This document shows, piece after piece, positions 56,471 through 64,000 of a DNA stretch of 64,000 nt (within the stretch, counting starts at the first letter, position 1; every line of letters starts with the position of its first letter). The notes beneath the pieces were generated by a model that worked only from the letters and a program-made list of their open reading frames with translations, did not search any database and was not told where the DNA came from. Both the position numbers and the translations under genes were made by a program. Source of the stretch: Mesorhizobium loti (lineage in GTDB: Bacteria > Pseudomonadota > Alphaproteobacteria > Rhizobiales > Rhizobiaceae); NCBI RefSeq assembly GCF_003148495.1, contig NZ_QGGH01000001.1, forward strand, positions 1,074,347 to 1,138,346, given 5' to 3'.

Positions 56471-57745
56471 ATGAGTAACTTGAAATGGGTCGGCATGGCG
56501 CTCGGGGTGCTCGCGAGCGCATCAGCGGCCAGGGCCGACGGTCCCAAGGAGCTTTGGCACTATTATGCGGCGGGATCTGAAAAGGCCGGTATCGAAGCCC
56601 TGATCGCTTTCGCCAACAAGCAGAATCCCAACAACCAGATCGTCGGCAAGGTGATTCCGGGCAACGCCGTTGAAATGCGTCGTCAATTGCAGACCGCGTT
56701 CATGGGAAACACGCCGCCCGCCGCCTATCAGAGCTCGATGGCATCGGAGCTGAAGACGTTCGTCGACAGCGGCAAACTCCATGATCTCTCGGAGACCTGG
56801 GCAAAAATCAAGGGCGACGAGATTTTCCCGGAGGGCGTTCAGCGGGTCGTCAAGATCGGCGGCAAGCCCTATGGCATTCCCTATGACCTGTCGCTGATCA
56901 ACAACATCTTCTACAACAAGGCCATCTTCGAAAAAGCAGGGCTTCAGCCTCCCAAGGACTACGAAGGCCTGGTGGCCGCATGCGACAAGCTGCGCGCGGC
57001 GGGCGTGGAGCCTTTGGGCAATGCGGGGGGGCCGTTCTGGAGCCTGTATAACTTCTACGCGCCCCTCGTCTCCACTGTGGGCACCGAGGGCTACTACAAG
57101 ATCGCGAGCGGCGAACTCGGCTTCGATAGTCCGGATTTCCGCAAGGCCCTCGACCTCTACCGCAGCACCATGGTGAAGTGCTACGCCAAGAACTGGAGCG
57201 GCAAGACCTGGACTCAAACGGCCGACGATGTCGTCAACGGCAATACCGGAATGTTCATGATGGGCGCCTGGGCGGCGGCCTATTTCAAGCAGGCGGGTTT
57301 CGCACCCGTTGAGAAGTTCGATGTGTTTCCAGCGCCAGGGACAGAGGGCAAGGCGATTTTCCAGATGGATGCCTTTGCGGTTCCGGAAGGACCGGCCGAT
57401 ACGCTTGAAACCGCTGAAAAATTCGTCATCTCCGCGGCGTCGGCGGAAGGTCAGGCGGCATTTGCCATTCCGAAAGGTTCACTCGCACCAAATGTGACGG
57501 TTGATCCGTCGATCTACGATGCCGTGGGTGCCAAATTCGCGAAGGAACTGGCGGATGCATCAAAGGCCAACGCTGTGCTGCCGAACCTGTTTTTCCTGCT
57601 GCCCACCAAGGTCGGCACGGAATTGGGCGTCCAAATGGAGAAATTCGCGATCGACCCCTCCGATGCAAACGAAAACGAGATGATAACGACGCTTGAGGGC
57701 TTGCGGCAGGAAGCTTTGACGGAGGGATCTTATCTGAAGTGGTGA
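56471..57745 (+). CDS. Sugar-type ABC transporter substrate-binding protein
   Basis: A 424-residue periplasmic family 1 binding protein with a signal peptide (LKWVGMALGVLASASAARADG). The mature pattern is ELWHYYAAGSEKAGIEALIAFANKQNP, GIPYDLSLINNIFYNKAIFEKAGLQPPKDYEGLVAACDKLR and GAWAAAYFKQAGFAPVEKFDVFPAPGTEGKAIFQMDAFAV. Such proteins usually bind oligosaccharides or glycosides. GAGGG precedes the ATG. It is first in the plus-strand operon with two permeases. Confidence 0.93.
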   Translation: MSNLKWVGMALGVLASASAARADGPKELWHYYAAGSEKAGIEALIAFANKQNPNNQIVGKVIPGNAVEMRRQLQTAFMGNTPPAAYQSSMASELKTFVDSGKLHDLSETWAKIKGDEIFPEGVQRVVKIGGKPYGIPYDLSLINNIFYNKAIFEKAGLQPPKDYEGLVAACDKLRAAGVEPLGNAGGPFWSLYNFYAPLVSTVGTEGYYKIASGELGFDSPDFRKALDLYRSTMVKCYAKNWSGKTWTQTADDVVNGNTGMFMMGAWAAAYFKQAGFAPVEKFDVFPAPGTEGKAIFQMDAFAVPEGPADTLETAEKFVISAASAEGQAAFAIPKGSLAPNVTVDPSIYDAVGAKFAKELADASKANAVLPNLFFLLPTKVGTELGVQMEKFAIDPSDANENEMITTLEGLRQEALTEGSYLKW

Positions 57746-57752
57746 TACCGTG

Positions 57753-57778
57753 GTCGGGCCGATACATGTCGGCCCGAC
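57753..57778 (+). terminator. Hairpin after the binding-protein gene
   Basis: GTCGGGCCGA (57753-57762), loop TACATG and TCGGCCCGAC (57769-57778) form a perfect 10-bp stem without a T-run. It lies eight bases after the stop and before the permease genes, the usual place for a hairpin that sets the binding protein above the permeases. Confidence 0.65.
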
Positions 57779-57836
57779 ATCCAGGGACGCTGACGATACG
57801 ATTTGTTGATTCCGCTCGCCGAGAGAACAATCCGAC

Positions 57837-58751
57837 ATGCCGAACTTCCAACTTATGCGCCGGAAGTTTCAGACCGAAGGGGTGACCCACGCAGTCTTTC
57901 TGTCGCTTCCTGTAACCCTTTTTGCTGTTTTCTATGTCTATCCCATCGTTTCCACATTCAATCTGTCGCTTCACAGCTGGGATGGTTTCTCACCCTCTCC
58001 GAAGTATGTCGGGCTGCAGAACTACGTCGTGCTGCTTCACCAATCGCGCTTCTTCCACGCTCTTTTGAACAACATTTCCTGGCTCGTCTTCCTCCTGCTT
58101 GGGCCAACGAGCCTCGGCCTGCTCCTGGCGGCTTTGCTCGACAGGGGCATGAAGGGAGAATCGGTGTTCCGGGTCATCTTCTTCCTGCCCTTCACGATCC
58201 CGGCCGTGGCCGTGGCCGCGATCTGGCGCTGGATGTATGAGCCGACCAATGGCCTGCTGACGACAGTCATGCGGTCGGTCGGGTTGGGTGGCCTGGCTCA
58301 GAACTGGCTGGGGGACCCCTCGATCGTCAACTTCGCGCTCATGGGCTCGATGATGTGGTGGACGACGGGTTTCGCCTTCCTGGTGTTCTTCGCGGGCCTT
58401 CGCAATATTCCGGTCGAGTACATAGAGGCCGCGAGGATCGAGGGGGCGACGCCCTGGCAGGTCTTCTGGAAAGTCAGCTTCCCGCTTCTATGGCCCTCCA
58501 CGATCGTCGTCCTCGGTATGGCCGCGGTCGACGCGATGCGCCTGTTCGATATTGTCTGGGCGATGACCAATGGCGGCCCCGCATATGCCTCCGAGGTCCT
58601 GGCCACGCAGATGTACGACACCGCCTTCGGTAGATTCGAGATGGGCCGCGCCAGCGCGATTTCGGTCTACCTTCTGGTGATCGCCGGGGTCATCATCATG
58701 CCCTACATCTACCAGCTGGCAAAACGTGTCCAGGACAGCGAGGCGGAATAG
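57837..58751 (+). CDS. Sugar-type ABC transporter permease (MalF/UgpA-like)
   Basis: A 304-residue permease: six segments (FLSLPVTLFAVFYVYPIVSTFNLSLHSWDGF at the start) and the coupling motif EYIEAARIEGATPWQVFWKVSFPLLWPSTIVVLGM. It forms the channel together with the next gene. The next ATG follows its stop with no gap, so the two are coupled. Confidence 0.94.
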   Translation: MPNFQLMRRKFQTEGVTHAVFLSLPVTLFAVFYVYPIVSTFNLSLHSWDGFSPSPKYVGLQNYVVLLHQSRFFHALLNNISWLVFLLLGPTSLGLLLAALLDRGMKGESVFRVIFFLPFTIPAVAVAAIWRWMYEPTNGLLTTVMRSVGLGGLAQNWLGDPSIVNFALMGSMMWWTTGFAFLVFFAGLRNIPVEYIEAARIEGATPWQVFWKVSFPLLWPSTIVVLGMAAVDAMRLFDIVWAMTNGGPAYASEVLATQMYDTAFGRFEMGRASAISVYLLVIAGVIIMPYIYQLAKRVQDSEAE

Positions 58752-59570
58752 ATGAACACTGCAACCGCCAAGCGCACGGCTCTACCGTTTTCGATCCTGG
58801 TGGCGGCGGCGGCGATCTTTGCCGCCCCCCTGGTCGTTGCGTTCCTGACGTCGCTCAAATCGCCGTCCGAAATAACGCGAGTGATCGCGTTGCCGAACGA
58901 ACTCTTCTTCCAGAATTACGCCATCGCCTACGAGCGGATGGGGCGAAGCTTCCTGAACTCGATTGCGATTACGGTGCCATCCGTGATCCTGTCGCTGCTG
59001 GTGGGGGCGATTTCCGGCTATCCGCTTGCCTACATGCGCGGAGCTGGCGGACGGGTGGTCTATCTCTTCCTGCTGACGGGCATGCTCGTTCCCTTCCAGA
59101 TCGTCCAAATCCCTCTGTTTTTTCTGATCAGGGCGATTGGTCTTTACGACACTATTCCCGGCATGTGGCTGGTCCACACCGCCTACAGCGTTCCCTTCTG
59201 CACCTTCTTCATGCGGAATTTCTTCGCGTCGGTACCCAGGTCGATGTATGAGGCGGCACTCATCGACGGCTGCAGCCCGGCAGCCTACTTCTGGCGGCTT
59301 CTTCTTCCGGCGTCGGGATCAGGTCTCGCCGCTCTCGCGATCATCCAGAGTCGCGCCATCTGGAACGACCTTCTCTTTGCCATTACCTTGACAACGAGCG
59401 ACGAGGCCAGACCTGTCACGGTGACGATAGCCGGTTTCGCCAGCAGCCTGCAGGTTGAATACGGTCCGCTGATGGCCGCCACGCTTATCTCGCTTCTGCC
59501 GGTGATGCTCGCCTACCTGCTCTTCCAAAAAGCCTTCGTGCGCGGTTTGCTTGGGGGAGCCGGGAAATAA
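58752..59570 (+). CDS. Sugar-type ABC transporter permease (MalG/UgpE-like)
   Basis: A 272-residue permease with six segments ([31 protein letters not shown]) and the coupling motif [32 protein letters not shown], as in MalG/UgpE. It completes the importer. No ATPase gene follows; the ATPase at 50969-52069 fills that role. Downstream is a stretch of decayed genes. Confidence 0.94.
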   Translation: MNTATAKRTALPFSILVAAAAIFAAPLVVAFLTSLKSPSEITRVIALPNELFFQNYAIAYERMGRSFLNSIAITVPSVILSLLVGAISGYPLAYMRGAGGRVVYLFLLTGMLVPFQIVQIPLFFLIRAIGLYDTIPGMWLVHTAYSVPFCTFFMRNFFASVPRSMYEAALIDGCSPAAYFWRLLLPASGSGLAALAIIQSRAIWNDLLFAITLTTSDEARPVTVTIAGFASSLQVEYGPLMAATLISLLPVMLAYLLFQKAFVRGLLGGAGK

Positions 59571-59719
59571 TCGGATCCAGATCCATCAGATCTGAAATAG
59601 TGATCACCAGTTTTAGTCTGACGCATGCTTGGTTGAGTCAACGACGTCTCCTTACGATGAGGTGGCGCCAGCTCGACGTCGTCGACAAGCGCGCGTCAAC
59701 GCATTATTCCAAGCCCCGC

Positions 59720-59964
59720 TTCGAGCTGTTCGCCGAACAGCCGGCTGCCTATCGCGCGTCCGTCATCGGCAATACGCCGGTCAAGATCGCTGTCGAGGCC
59801 GCCATTCGCCAGGGCTGGGATTGCTTCATTGGGCGGGATGGCGATTTCGTCGGCATGCAGTCCTTTGGCGCATCCGGCCCGGCAAGGATCTGTTCCGGCA
59901 TTTCGGCATAACCGCCGAAGCGATCGTCGCTGTCGCGCGGAGCAAACTGCCCCCTGCGAGATAA
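59720..59964 (+). pseudogene. Transketolase C-terminal fragment, frameshifted
   Basis: [20 protein letters not shown], then [20 protein letters not shown] and [15 protein letters not shown], match the last domain of transketolases. Near 59885 the frame breaks; in the next frame it continues [26 protein letters not shown] to the TAA at 59962-59964. One missing A in the GCAAGG run would explain it. The catalytic thiamine-binding parts are absent, so this is a dead 3' remnant. Confidence 0.8.
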
Positions 59965-60190
59965 GGCCGAGGCAGGCCCGCAATGTCCCAGAACCATGCC
60001 TGCGGAGTGGTGCCAGGCGAACTGAGGATCGGGAAGATGGTTGGTGCAGATGGCGGATGATCCGTTTCTATCGCAAGCGCATCCGTGCATCAATGTCTCG
60101 ACGGGCGCTCGGCGACATCGGTGGAAGTTCCATTACGGCAAACTGCGTCCTGCTACATGTTAAAGTGCTACATATTGTGACACAGACAGA

Positions 60191-60445
60191 TCAAGACCTT
60201 TCCCAATCCAGCCCGATATCGAGGATCGGCGCACCGTGTGTGATCCAGCCAATCGAAATCAGGTCGACGCCGGTCGCGGCAATTGCAGGGGCCTTCTGCG
60301 CGGTCACGCGGCCCGATGCCTCGGTAATCGCCCGTCCGCCAACCATCGCCACGGCCTGGGTCAGCTGCTCGACCGACATGTTGTCCAACAAAACCGCGTC
60401 GGCTCCGGCCGCGAGTGCCAGTTCGAGCTGCTCAATCGTGTATGA
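60191..60445 (-). pseudogene. nadC: Quinolinate phosphoribosyltransferase (nadC) C-terminal fragment
   Basis: On the minus strand IEQLELALAAGADAVLLDNM is followed by SVEQLTQAVAMVGGRAITEA, SGRVTAQKAPAIAATGVDLI and SIGWITHGAPILDIGLDW, then a TGA. This is the C-terminal third of NadC, the enzyme that makes nicotinate mononucleotide from quinolinate. No start or N-terminal part is visible upstream, so the gene is truncated. The preserved end suggests recent loss. Confidence 0.82.
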
Positions 60446-60489
60446 ATGGGATGGTTTGAGCGAGCTCGATCGTTCGGCGCTATAACGGA

Positions 60490-61866
60490 CTACGGCTCTG
60501 CAAATATATCCGCCGTGCTTCCGGGCTGATCGAGCCTCCAGATGCGGGCCATGCAGAGGCGGATCTCGTCAGCGGTAGCGCCGCCTCGAAATTCGGCAAG
60601 GCGTATGGCCTTGGCTTCCAGTTCCTGTTTCGCAAGCGTGTTGCCGGGGTCGCCCTTGGGCTCGTCGACGCGGGCATCGAGTTTGCGGCCGTCAACAGTC
60701 GTGACGCTCACCTTGCCGACCCATTGCTTGGGATAAAGGGTGTCGACCTCGGCGTCGCGTTCCATCCGCACCTTCGCGCGGAAGCGGGCGATGCGGGTGT
60801 CGGCAAGTGCGTGGCGTTCGAACGCGTCGAGGTCGGCGACGCCATGGACGGCGATGAGCCCCAACACCGTACCCATGGAGAACTTCGCCTGATGGACGGT
60901 TTGCGGAATGACCACCGCGCCCAGGACATCGATGGCTCCCTGGTGGACATGGGTCACCACGTCAGTGATGTCGTCCGGACCGAGCCCCTCGCGGAGCATG
61001 AGAAGCTGCAGCGCATCAGCGGCCGGATGGGTGTGCCGGCAGGCGGCGTGCCATTTGAAGGACGTCTCCTCGGTTGCCCAACGGCTGCCGAGGCCGTCCG
61101 TCAGGCGGGCCGGATCGGCGTCGCTGGACATGCCGGCCGCCATGCCCTTTTTCCCTTCGAGGATCTGCGCGGCCCCCTTGAAGCCATCGCGCGCCAGATA
61201 GGCAGAAAACAGGCCGTTGGCGGCCGCTCGCGCCGTATGAAGCTGCTTGGAATCGGCGGCACCACGCAGGAATTCCCAGAGCCCCGCCGCCTGGGTGCCG
61301 GCGGAGCCGAGCGCATGGTTGAGGCCGGCTGCGTCCAGCCCGATCAACTTGCCGACCGCTGCGGCCGCGGCGACAGAGCCAGCCGTGCCGGTGGTGTGGA
61401 ATATCTCGTAGTGCGAGCGTCCGAGGAACTCGCCAACACGAATACCCGTCTCGTAACCGGCTATGCAGGCCGTCAGGATGTCGCGGCCGGACTTGTTCTC
61501 GGCCTCGGCAACCGCCAGGACGGCCGGAAAGATCACTGCCGCCGGATGAAAGACCGAGCCGTTGTGAACGTCGTCCTGTTCCACGACATGGGAGGCCGCG
61601 GCGTTGACCATCGCCGCAAAATAGGGGCTGGTGCGCCGCCGCGTCGGGATGATGGTGCTTGGGCCGTCCGCCGGCCCCATCGCGCGCGCAAAGCCATCAA
61701 TCATCTCGACCTGGTGCGCGCCCTTGCCGGCCAGCGCCGAGCCGAGCCAGTCGATCATCAGTCCTTGCGCGAAATGAACGACGCGGGGCGGAATTTGTTC
61801 GAAGTCGAGTGCGGCAATGAAGGCGCAGAGCCTGGCGGTCGGCCAGTCGGCGGTGTCCGTGCTCAT
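60490..61866 (-). CDS. MmgE/PrpD-family protein (cis-aconitate decarboxylase-like fold)
   Basis: A 458-residue protein of the MmgE/PrpD family, which includes 2-methylcitrate dehydratase and the itaconate-forming cis-aconitate decarboxylase. Marks are VEQDDVHNGSVFHPAAVIFPAVLA, GYETGIRVGEFLGRSHYEIF, ADSKQLHTARAAANGLFSA and SFKWHAACRHTHPAADAL. The last two supply Lys and His residues in the areas that form the active site in the family. GAGGAGGGG precedes the ATG at 61866. It is the last gene of a CoA-dependent C5-acid operon, so a dicarboxylate or tricarboxylate substrate is likely. Confidence 0.88.
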   Translation of the reverse strand: MSTDTADWPTARLCAFIAALDFEQIPPRVVHFAQGLMIDWLGSALAGKGAHQVEMIDGFARAMGPADGPSTIIPTRRRTSPYFAAMVNAAASHVVEQDDVHNGSVFHPAAVIFPAVLAVAEAENKSGRDILTACIAGYETGIRVGEFLGRSHYEIFHTTGTAGSVAAAAAVGKLIGLDAAGLNHALGSAGTQAAGLWEFLRGAADSKQLHTARAAANGLFSAYLARDGFKGAAQILEGKKGMAAGMSSDADPARLTDGLGSRWATEETSFKWHAACRHTHPAADALQLLMLREGLGPDDITDVVTHVHQGAIDVLGAVVIPQTVHQAKFSMGTVLGLIAVHGVADLDAFERHALADTRIARFRAKVRMERDAEVDTLYPKQWVGKVSVTTVDGRKLDARVDEPKGDPGNTLAKQELEAKAIRLAEFRGGATADEIRLCMARIWRLDQPGSTADIFAEP

Positions 61867-61891
61867 CTGTTGCCCCTCCTCTGCATGCCCT

Positions 61892-62704
61892 TTAGACCAA
61901 AGCGGCCCGGCGCAGCACCTGCCTTGCACGTTCGATCACCGGCCGATCCACCATCTCGCCGTTGACCTGGCTGGCTTCGCCTGATGAGGCTGCACCAATG
62001 ATGTCGCGTGCCCATGTGATTTCATTTTCGCGCGGGCGAAAGCCATTGCGAATCGGCTCGATCTGCCTCGGGTGAACAGCCATCTTGCCGCCGAAACCCA
62101 TCTTCATGGCATGGCGTGCGTCATCTTCGGTGATTTCGGGACTGCTCAGGTCGGTCGTCACGCCGTCGATCGGCGCGGCCCGGCCAGCCGCGCGCGAACG
62201 CCAGACGATTTCGTTGCGCGCCGCAAGCAGGATCAGCCGATCATGCGCGCAACCGAGATCGAGCGAGAAGTCGACCGAGCCGAAGGCAACGGCAACGACG
62301 CCGGGCGTGGCCAATATGTCCGGCAGGTTGGCGAGGCCTACGGCGCTCTCGACCAGCGCGATGACGGAAACGCTGCGTGCCATGTGCCTGGTCATATCAG
62401 CAATGTCTTCCGGGCGTTCGGCCTTGGGCAGCATGACGGAGGCGCCGTCGAGGCGCCGCACGGCATCGATGTCCGCTTCGTGCCAAGGTGTGCCAACGGC
62501 GTTGATGCGGACCACGACCGCGGATTTCAGCGCGGCTGCATGAGCGACAATTGCTTCGCGAGCGCGGTCCTTGTCGCCAGGGGCGACGGCATCCTCGAGG
62601 TCGAGAATGACCGCGTCCGCGCCGCTGCTGTCGGCCTTGGCAAACCGCTCCGGCCGCGAGCCGGGTACGAAAAGCGGCACGACAGGCGTGACGAAGCTCA
62701 CCAT
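61892..62704 (-). CDS. CitE-like CoA-ester lyase (HpcH/HpaI family)
   Basis: A 270-residue TIM-barrel lyase: PLFVPGSRPERFAKADSSGADAVILDLEDAVAPGDKDRAR, VRINAVGTPWHEADIDAV, VIALVESAVGLANL and GFGGKMAVHPRQIEPI. The Glu and Asp that bind Mg2+ are present. Family members cleave citryl-, malyl- or citramalyl-CoA to acetyl-CoA and a keto acid. Beside a mesaconyl/itaconyl-type hydratase and a CoA-transferase, (S)-citramalyl-CoA is the best guess. Its start overlaps the end of the dehydratase gene by seven bases. Confidence 0.9.
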   Translation of the reverse strand: MVSFVTPVVPLFVPGSRPERFAKADSSGADAVILDLEDAVAPGDKDRAREAIVAHAAALKSAVVVRINAVGTPWHEADIDAVRRLDGASVMLPKAERPEDIADMTRHMARSVSVIALVESAVGLANLPDILATPGVVAVAFGSVDFSLDLGCAHDRLILLAARNEIVWRSRAAGRAAPIDGVTTDLSSPEITEDDARHAMKMGFGGKMAVHPRQIEPIRNGFRPRENEITWARDIIGAASSGEASQVNGEMVDRPVIERARQVLRRAALV

Positions 62705-63540
62705 TGCGCCGTGGCCTTGACCGTCACATGGCCGTCGGCCGACCGTACCTCGAGAGCCATGCCGTCTTGGCCTGGGGATGTTGCACTCAGAAGCAGGCGC
62801 TGTGGGCCGCTCGCCGGACGCACGCCGCGGAACGAGAAGCGGCGCGGCGCGGCGCCTACAATAGCGGTGGCGAAGTTCACGAGCAGTGTCGCCTGCAGCG
62901 GACCATGGATGACGAGCCCGGGATAATGCTCGACCGTCGTGGCGTAGGGCGCGTCATAGTGGATGCGGTGCCCGTTGAAGGTCAGCGCCGAATACCGAAA
63001 AAGCAGCACCGGATCGACGTCGACCGAAAGCTCGTGCGGTGCGGTCGGGTTTGGATTTGCTGGCGGGGCAGAGGGCGCAGCATTGGCTTCGGCACCGCGA
63101 TAGACGATGGTCTGGTCCTCCTCGATCACCGGGCCGGCGTCGTTGGCAATGTCGTGCCGGACCGTGACGAAGGTGAGCGGGCCGGTGCGGCCCTGCTTCT
63201 CCTCGATAGCGGTCAATGTCGAGCGGCGGCGGATGCGATCGCCAGAGCGGATCGGAGCCATGAAACGCACATCGCTGGCAGCCCACATGCGGCGTGGAAG
63301 CAGCACCGGCGGCAGGAAGCTGCCTTTGGCCGGGTGCCCGTCAGGTCCGAGTTCGCGCCTATCGGCAATATCGGGCGTCAGGCACCAGTGCAGTCCCGGC
63401 GTGGCCGCGCCCTCCGCAGTTTGCGCTGCGTAGTCGCCAAGCGTGGCGCCAAAGCTGGCCAGCAGGCGCGGGGTCACAACATCCTCGACCTCGTATGTGC
63501 GTCCAACCCATTCCTGCAGCGTGCTTGTGTCCAGGCTCAT
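62698..63540 (-). CDS. MaoC/FAS1-like dehydratase (mesaconyl/itaconyl-CoA hydratase type)
   Basis: A 280-residue double hot-dog protein. The N-terminal FAS1-like half contains TPGLHWCLTPDIADRRELGPDGHPAKGSFLPPVLLPRRMWA. The C-terminal half has FRYSALTFNGHRIHYDAPYATTVEHYPGLVIHGPLQATLL, with the Asp/His pair of R-specific hydratases. This two-part form is typical of mesaconyl-C4-CoA hydratase and itaconyl-CoA hydratase. The start MSLDTSTLQ at 63540 fits the family. It is downstream of the CoA-transferase by ten bases. Confidence 0.88.
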   Translation of the reverse strand: MSLDTSTLQEWVGRTYEVEDVVTPRLLASFGATLGDYAAQTAEGAATPGLHWCLTPDIADRRELGPDGHPAKGSFLPPVLLPRRMWAASDVRFMAPIRSGDRIRRRSTLTAIEEKQGRTGPLTFVTVRHDIANDAGPVIEEDQTIVYRGAEANAAPSAPPANPNPTAPHELSVDVDPVLLFRYSALTFNGHRIHYDAPYATTVEHYPGLVIHGPLQATLLVNFATAIVGAAPRRFSFRGVRPASGPQRLLLSATSPGQDGMALEVRSADGHVTVKATAQW

Positions 63541-63550
63541 GAGGTCCTCG

Positions 63551-64000
63551 TCAGGCGGCGAATTCGGACCGGATCCGGTCTGTGTCGGCGCCAAGGGCGG
63601 GAACGCTGGGGACCGTTGCGAATCCCTCCGCCCGCCCTGGCGGCACCGGCACGGCGATGCGCCTGCCGTCCGGCAGCGCCACCTCTGTCCTGCGCAACGC
63701 CTTGTGGTGAGGCAGGTCGCGCATTGCGCTCACCCGACCCCAGGCGATCTGTGCCTCGTTGAGACGGTCTATGGCCTCTTCGCAGTCGATTGCCGCGAAG
63801 ATCGGTTCGATCTCGGCGTCGAGCGCCGTGCGGTTGGCTACCCGCCAGGCATTGGTGGCGAAGCGTTCGTCGGCGAACAGGTCCTGTCTTTGCAGCACGA
63901 CGCTGCAGAAGCGCTTCCATTCATTGTTCTGCTGGATGGACACGACCACGCTGCCGTCCCGACAGGCATAGGGTCGATAGGGGTAGATCGAAGCGTGCGC
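63551..64000 (-). CDS. Class III CoA-transferase (CaiB/BaiF family), C-terminal part
   Basis: The frame is open to the right edge, so only the last 149 residues are present: AHASIYPYRPYACRDGSVVVSIQQNNEWKRFC, then LFADERFATNAWRVANRTALDAEIEPIF. These are the usual C-terminal features of family III CoA-transferases such as mesaconyl-CoA and itaconate CoA-transferases. It would activate a dicarboxylate as its CoA thioester. It is the most upstream gene of the operon seen here. The catalytic aspartate lies outside the window. Confidence 0.88.
   Translation of the reverse strand, partial: AHASIYPYRPYACRDGSVVVSIQQNNEWKRFCSVVLQRQDLFADERFATNAWRVANRTALDAEIEPIFAAIDCEEAIDRLNEAQIAWGRVSAMRDLPHHKALRRTEVALPDGRRIAVPVPPGRAEGFATVPSVPALGADTDRIRSEFAA

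Larger units (their letters stand above)
59571..60489. other. Gene-poor stretch with decayed gene ends
   Basis: Over 900 bases between two operons hold only gene fragments: the 3' end of a transketolase gene and the 3' end of nadC, listed separately. The parts at 59571-59719 and 59965-60190 show nothing I can identify. It reads as a site of past recombination. Confidence 0.6.

Noticed and set aside
59600..59719. Intact small gene beginning at 59600
   Set aside because: The frame leads into the transketolase remnant; the first 40 residues match nothing and lack a ribosome site.

Overview
The window looks like chromosomal DNA of a high-GC alphaproteobacterium of the order Hyphomicrobiales, most like Mesorhizobium and relatives. 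The main evidence is a long sigma-70 (RpoD) with an acidic N-terminal insert, a yqeY-like gene end followed further on by dnaG and rpoD, intergenic palindromes of the type common in rhizobia, and many LysR regulators and ABC importers. This assignment rests on gene content and family resemblance, not on a database search.

Left part, 1-43.7 kb: mainly chromosomal housekeeping, stress and small regulated units. In order: the end of a GatB/YqeY gene; a secreted L,D-transpeptidase-like protein; a stand-alone DnaB-like ATPase; oxyR divergent from katG; a GNAT acetyltransferase; a P1/DmpA peptidase; a MerR regulator divergent from a Zn/Cd/Pb P-type ATPase; SDR/LysR/MFS genes; a Na/Pi symporter; an RcnB-like protein; dnaG and rpoD; a TauD-type dioxygenase; a His-rich EamA exporter with a DCC thiol protein; an autoregulated PadR gene; hlyU; an Lrp gene divergent from azlCD; an azoreductase/LysR pair; a TetR/VOC pair; an HtrA-type protease divergent from a catalytically dead paralogue and a LuxR-type regulator; an orphan VapB antitoxin and a ParD remnant; a yqhA gene broken by an in-frame amber codon; an OmpA-family protein with 27-residue tandem repeats; ycgN; and a SIMPL-domain protein.

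A CAU tRNA at 43.6 kb marks a change of style. To its right lie accessory catabolic cassettes. The first is a polyamine-type ABC importer with a class III aminotransferase, divergent from a LysR gene (44.3-50.7 kb). The second is a sugar-type ABC importer whose ATPase is grouped with an M24-like protein, an M81 (MlrC-like) peptidase and a ROK regulator (51-59.6 kb). Next is a stretch with two decayed 3' ends, of transketolase and nadC (59.7-60.5 kb). Last is a minus-strand operon of CoA-transferase, MaoC/FAS1-like dehydratase, CitE-like lyase and MmgE/PrpD (60.5 kb to the right edge). The enzyme set of this last operon fits itaconate or C5-dicarboxylate breakdown to acetyl-CoA and pyruvate.

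Several control regions can be read directly: a 17-bp perfect dyad in a 19-bp MerR spacer; two copies of an operator framing a -35/-10 promoter upstream of padR; tandem 17-bp operators between tetR and a VOC gene; and many intrinsic terminators. The items most worth following up are the protease/pseudoprotease/regulator locus, the possible cis-aconitate-to-itaconate operon, the ABC/M24/M81 locus, the mini DnaB-like ATPase, and the repeat and hairpin structures around 40.6-42.7 kb.
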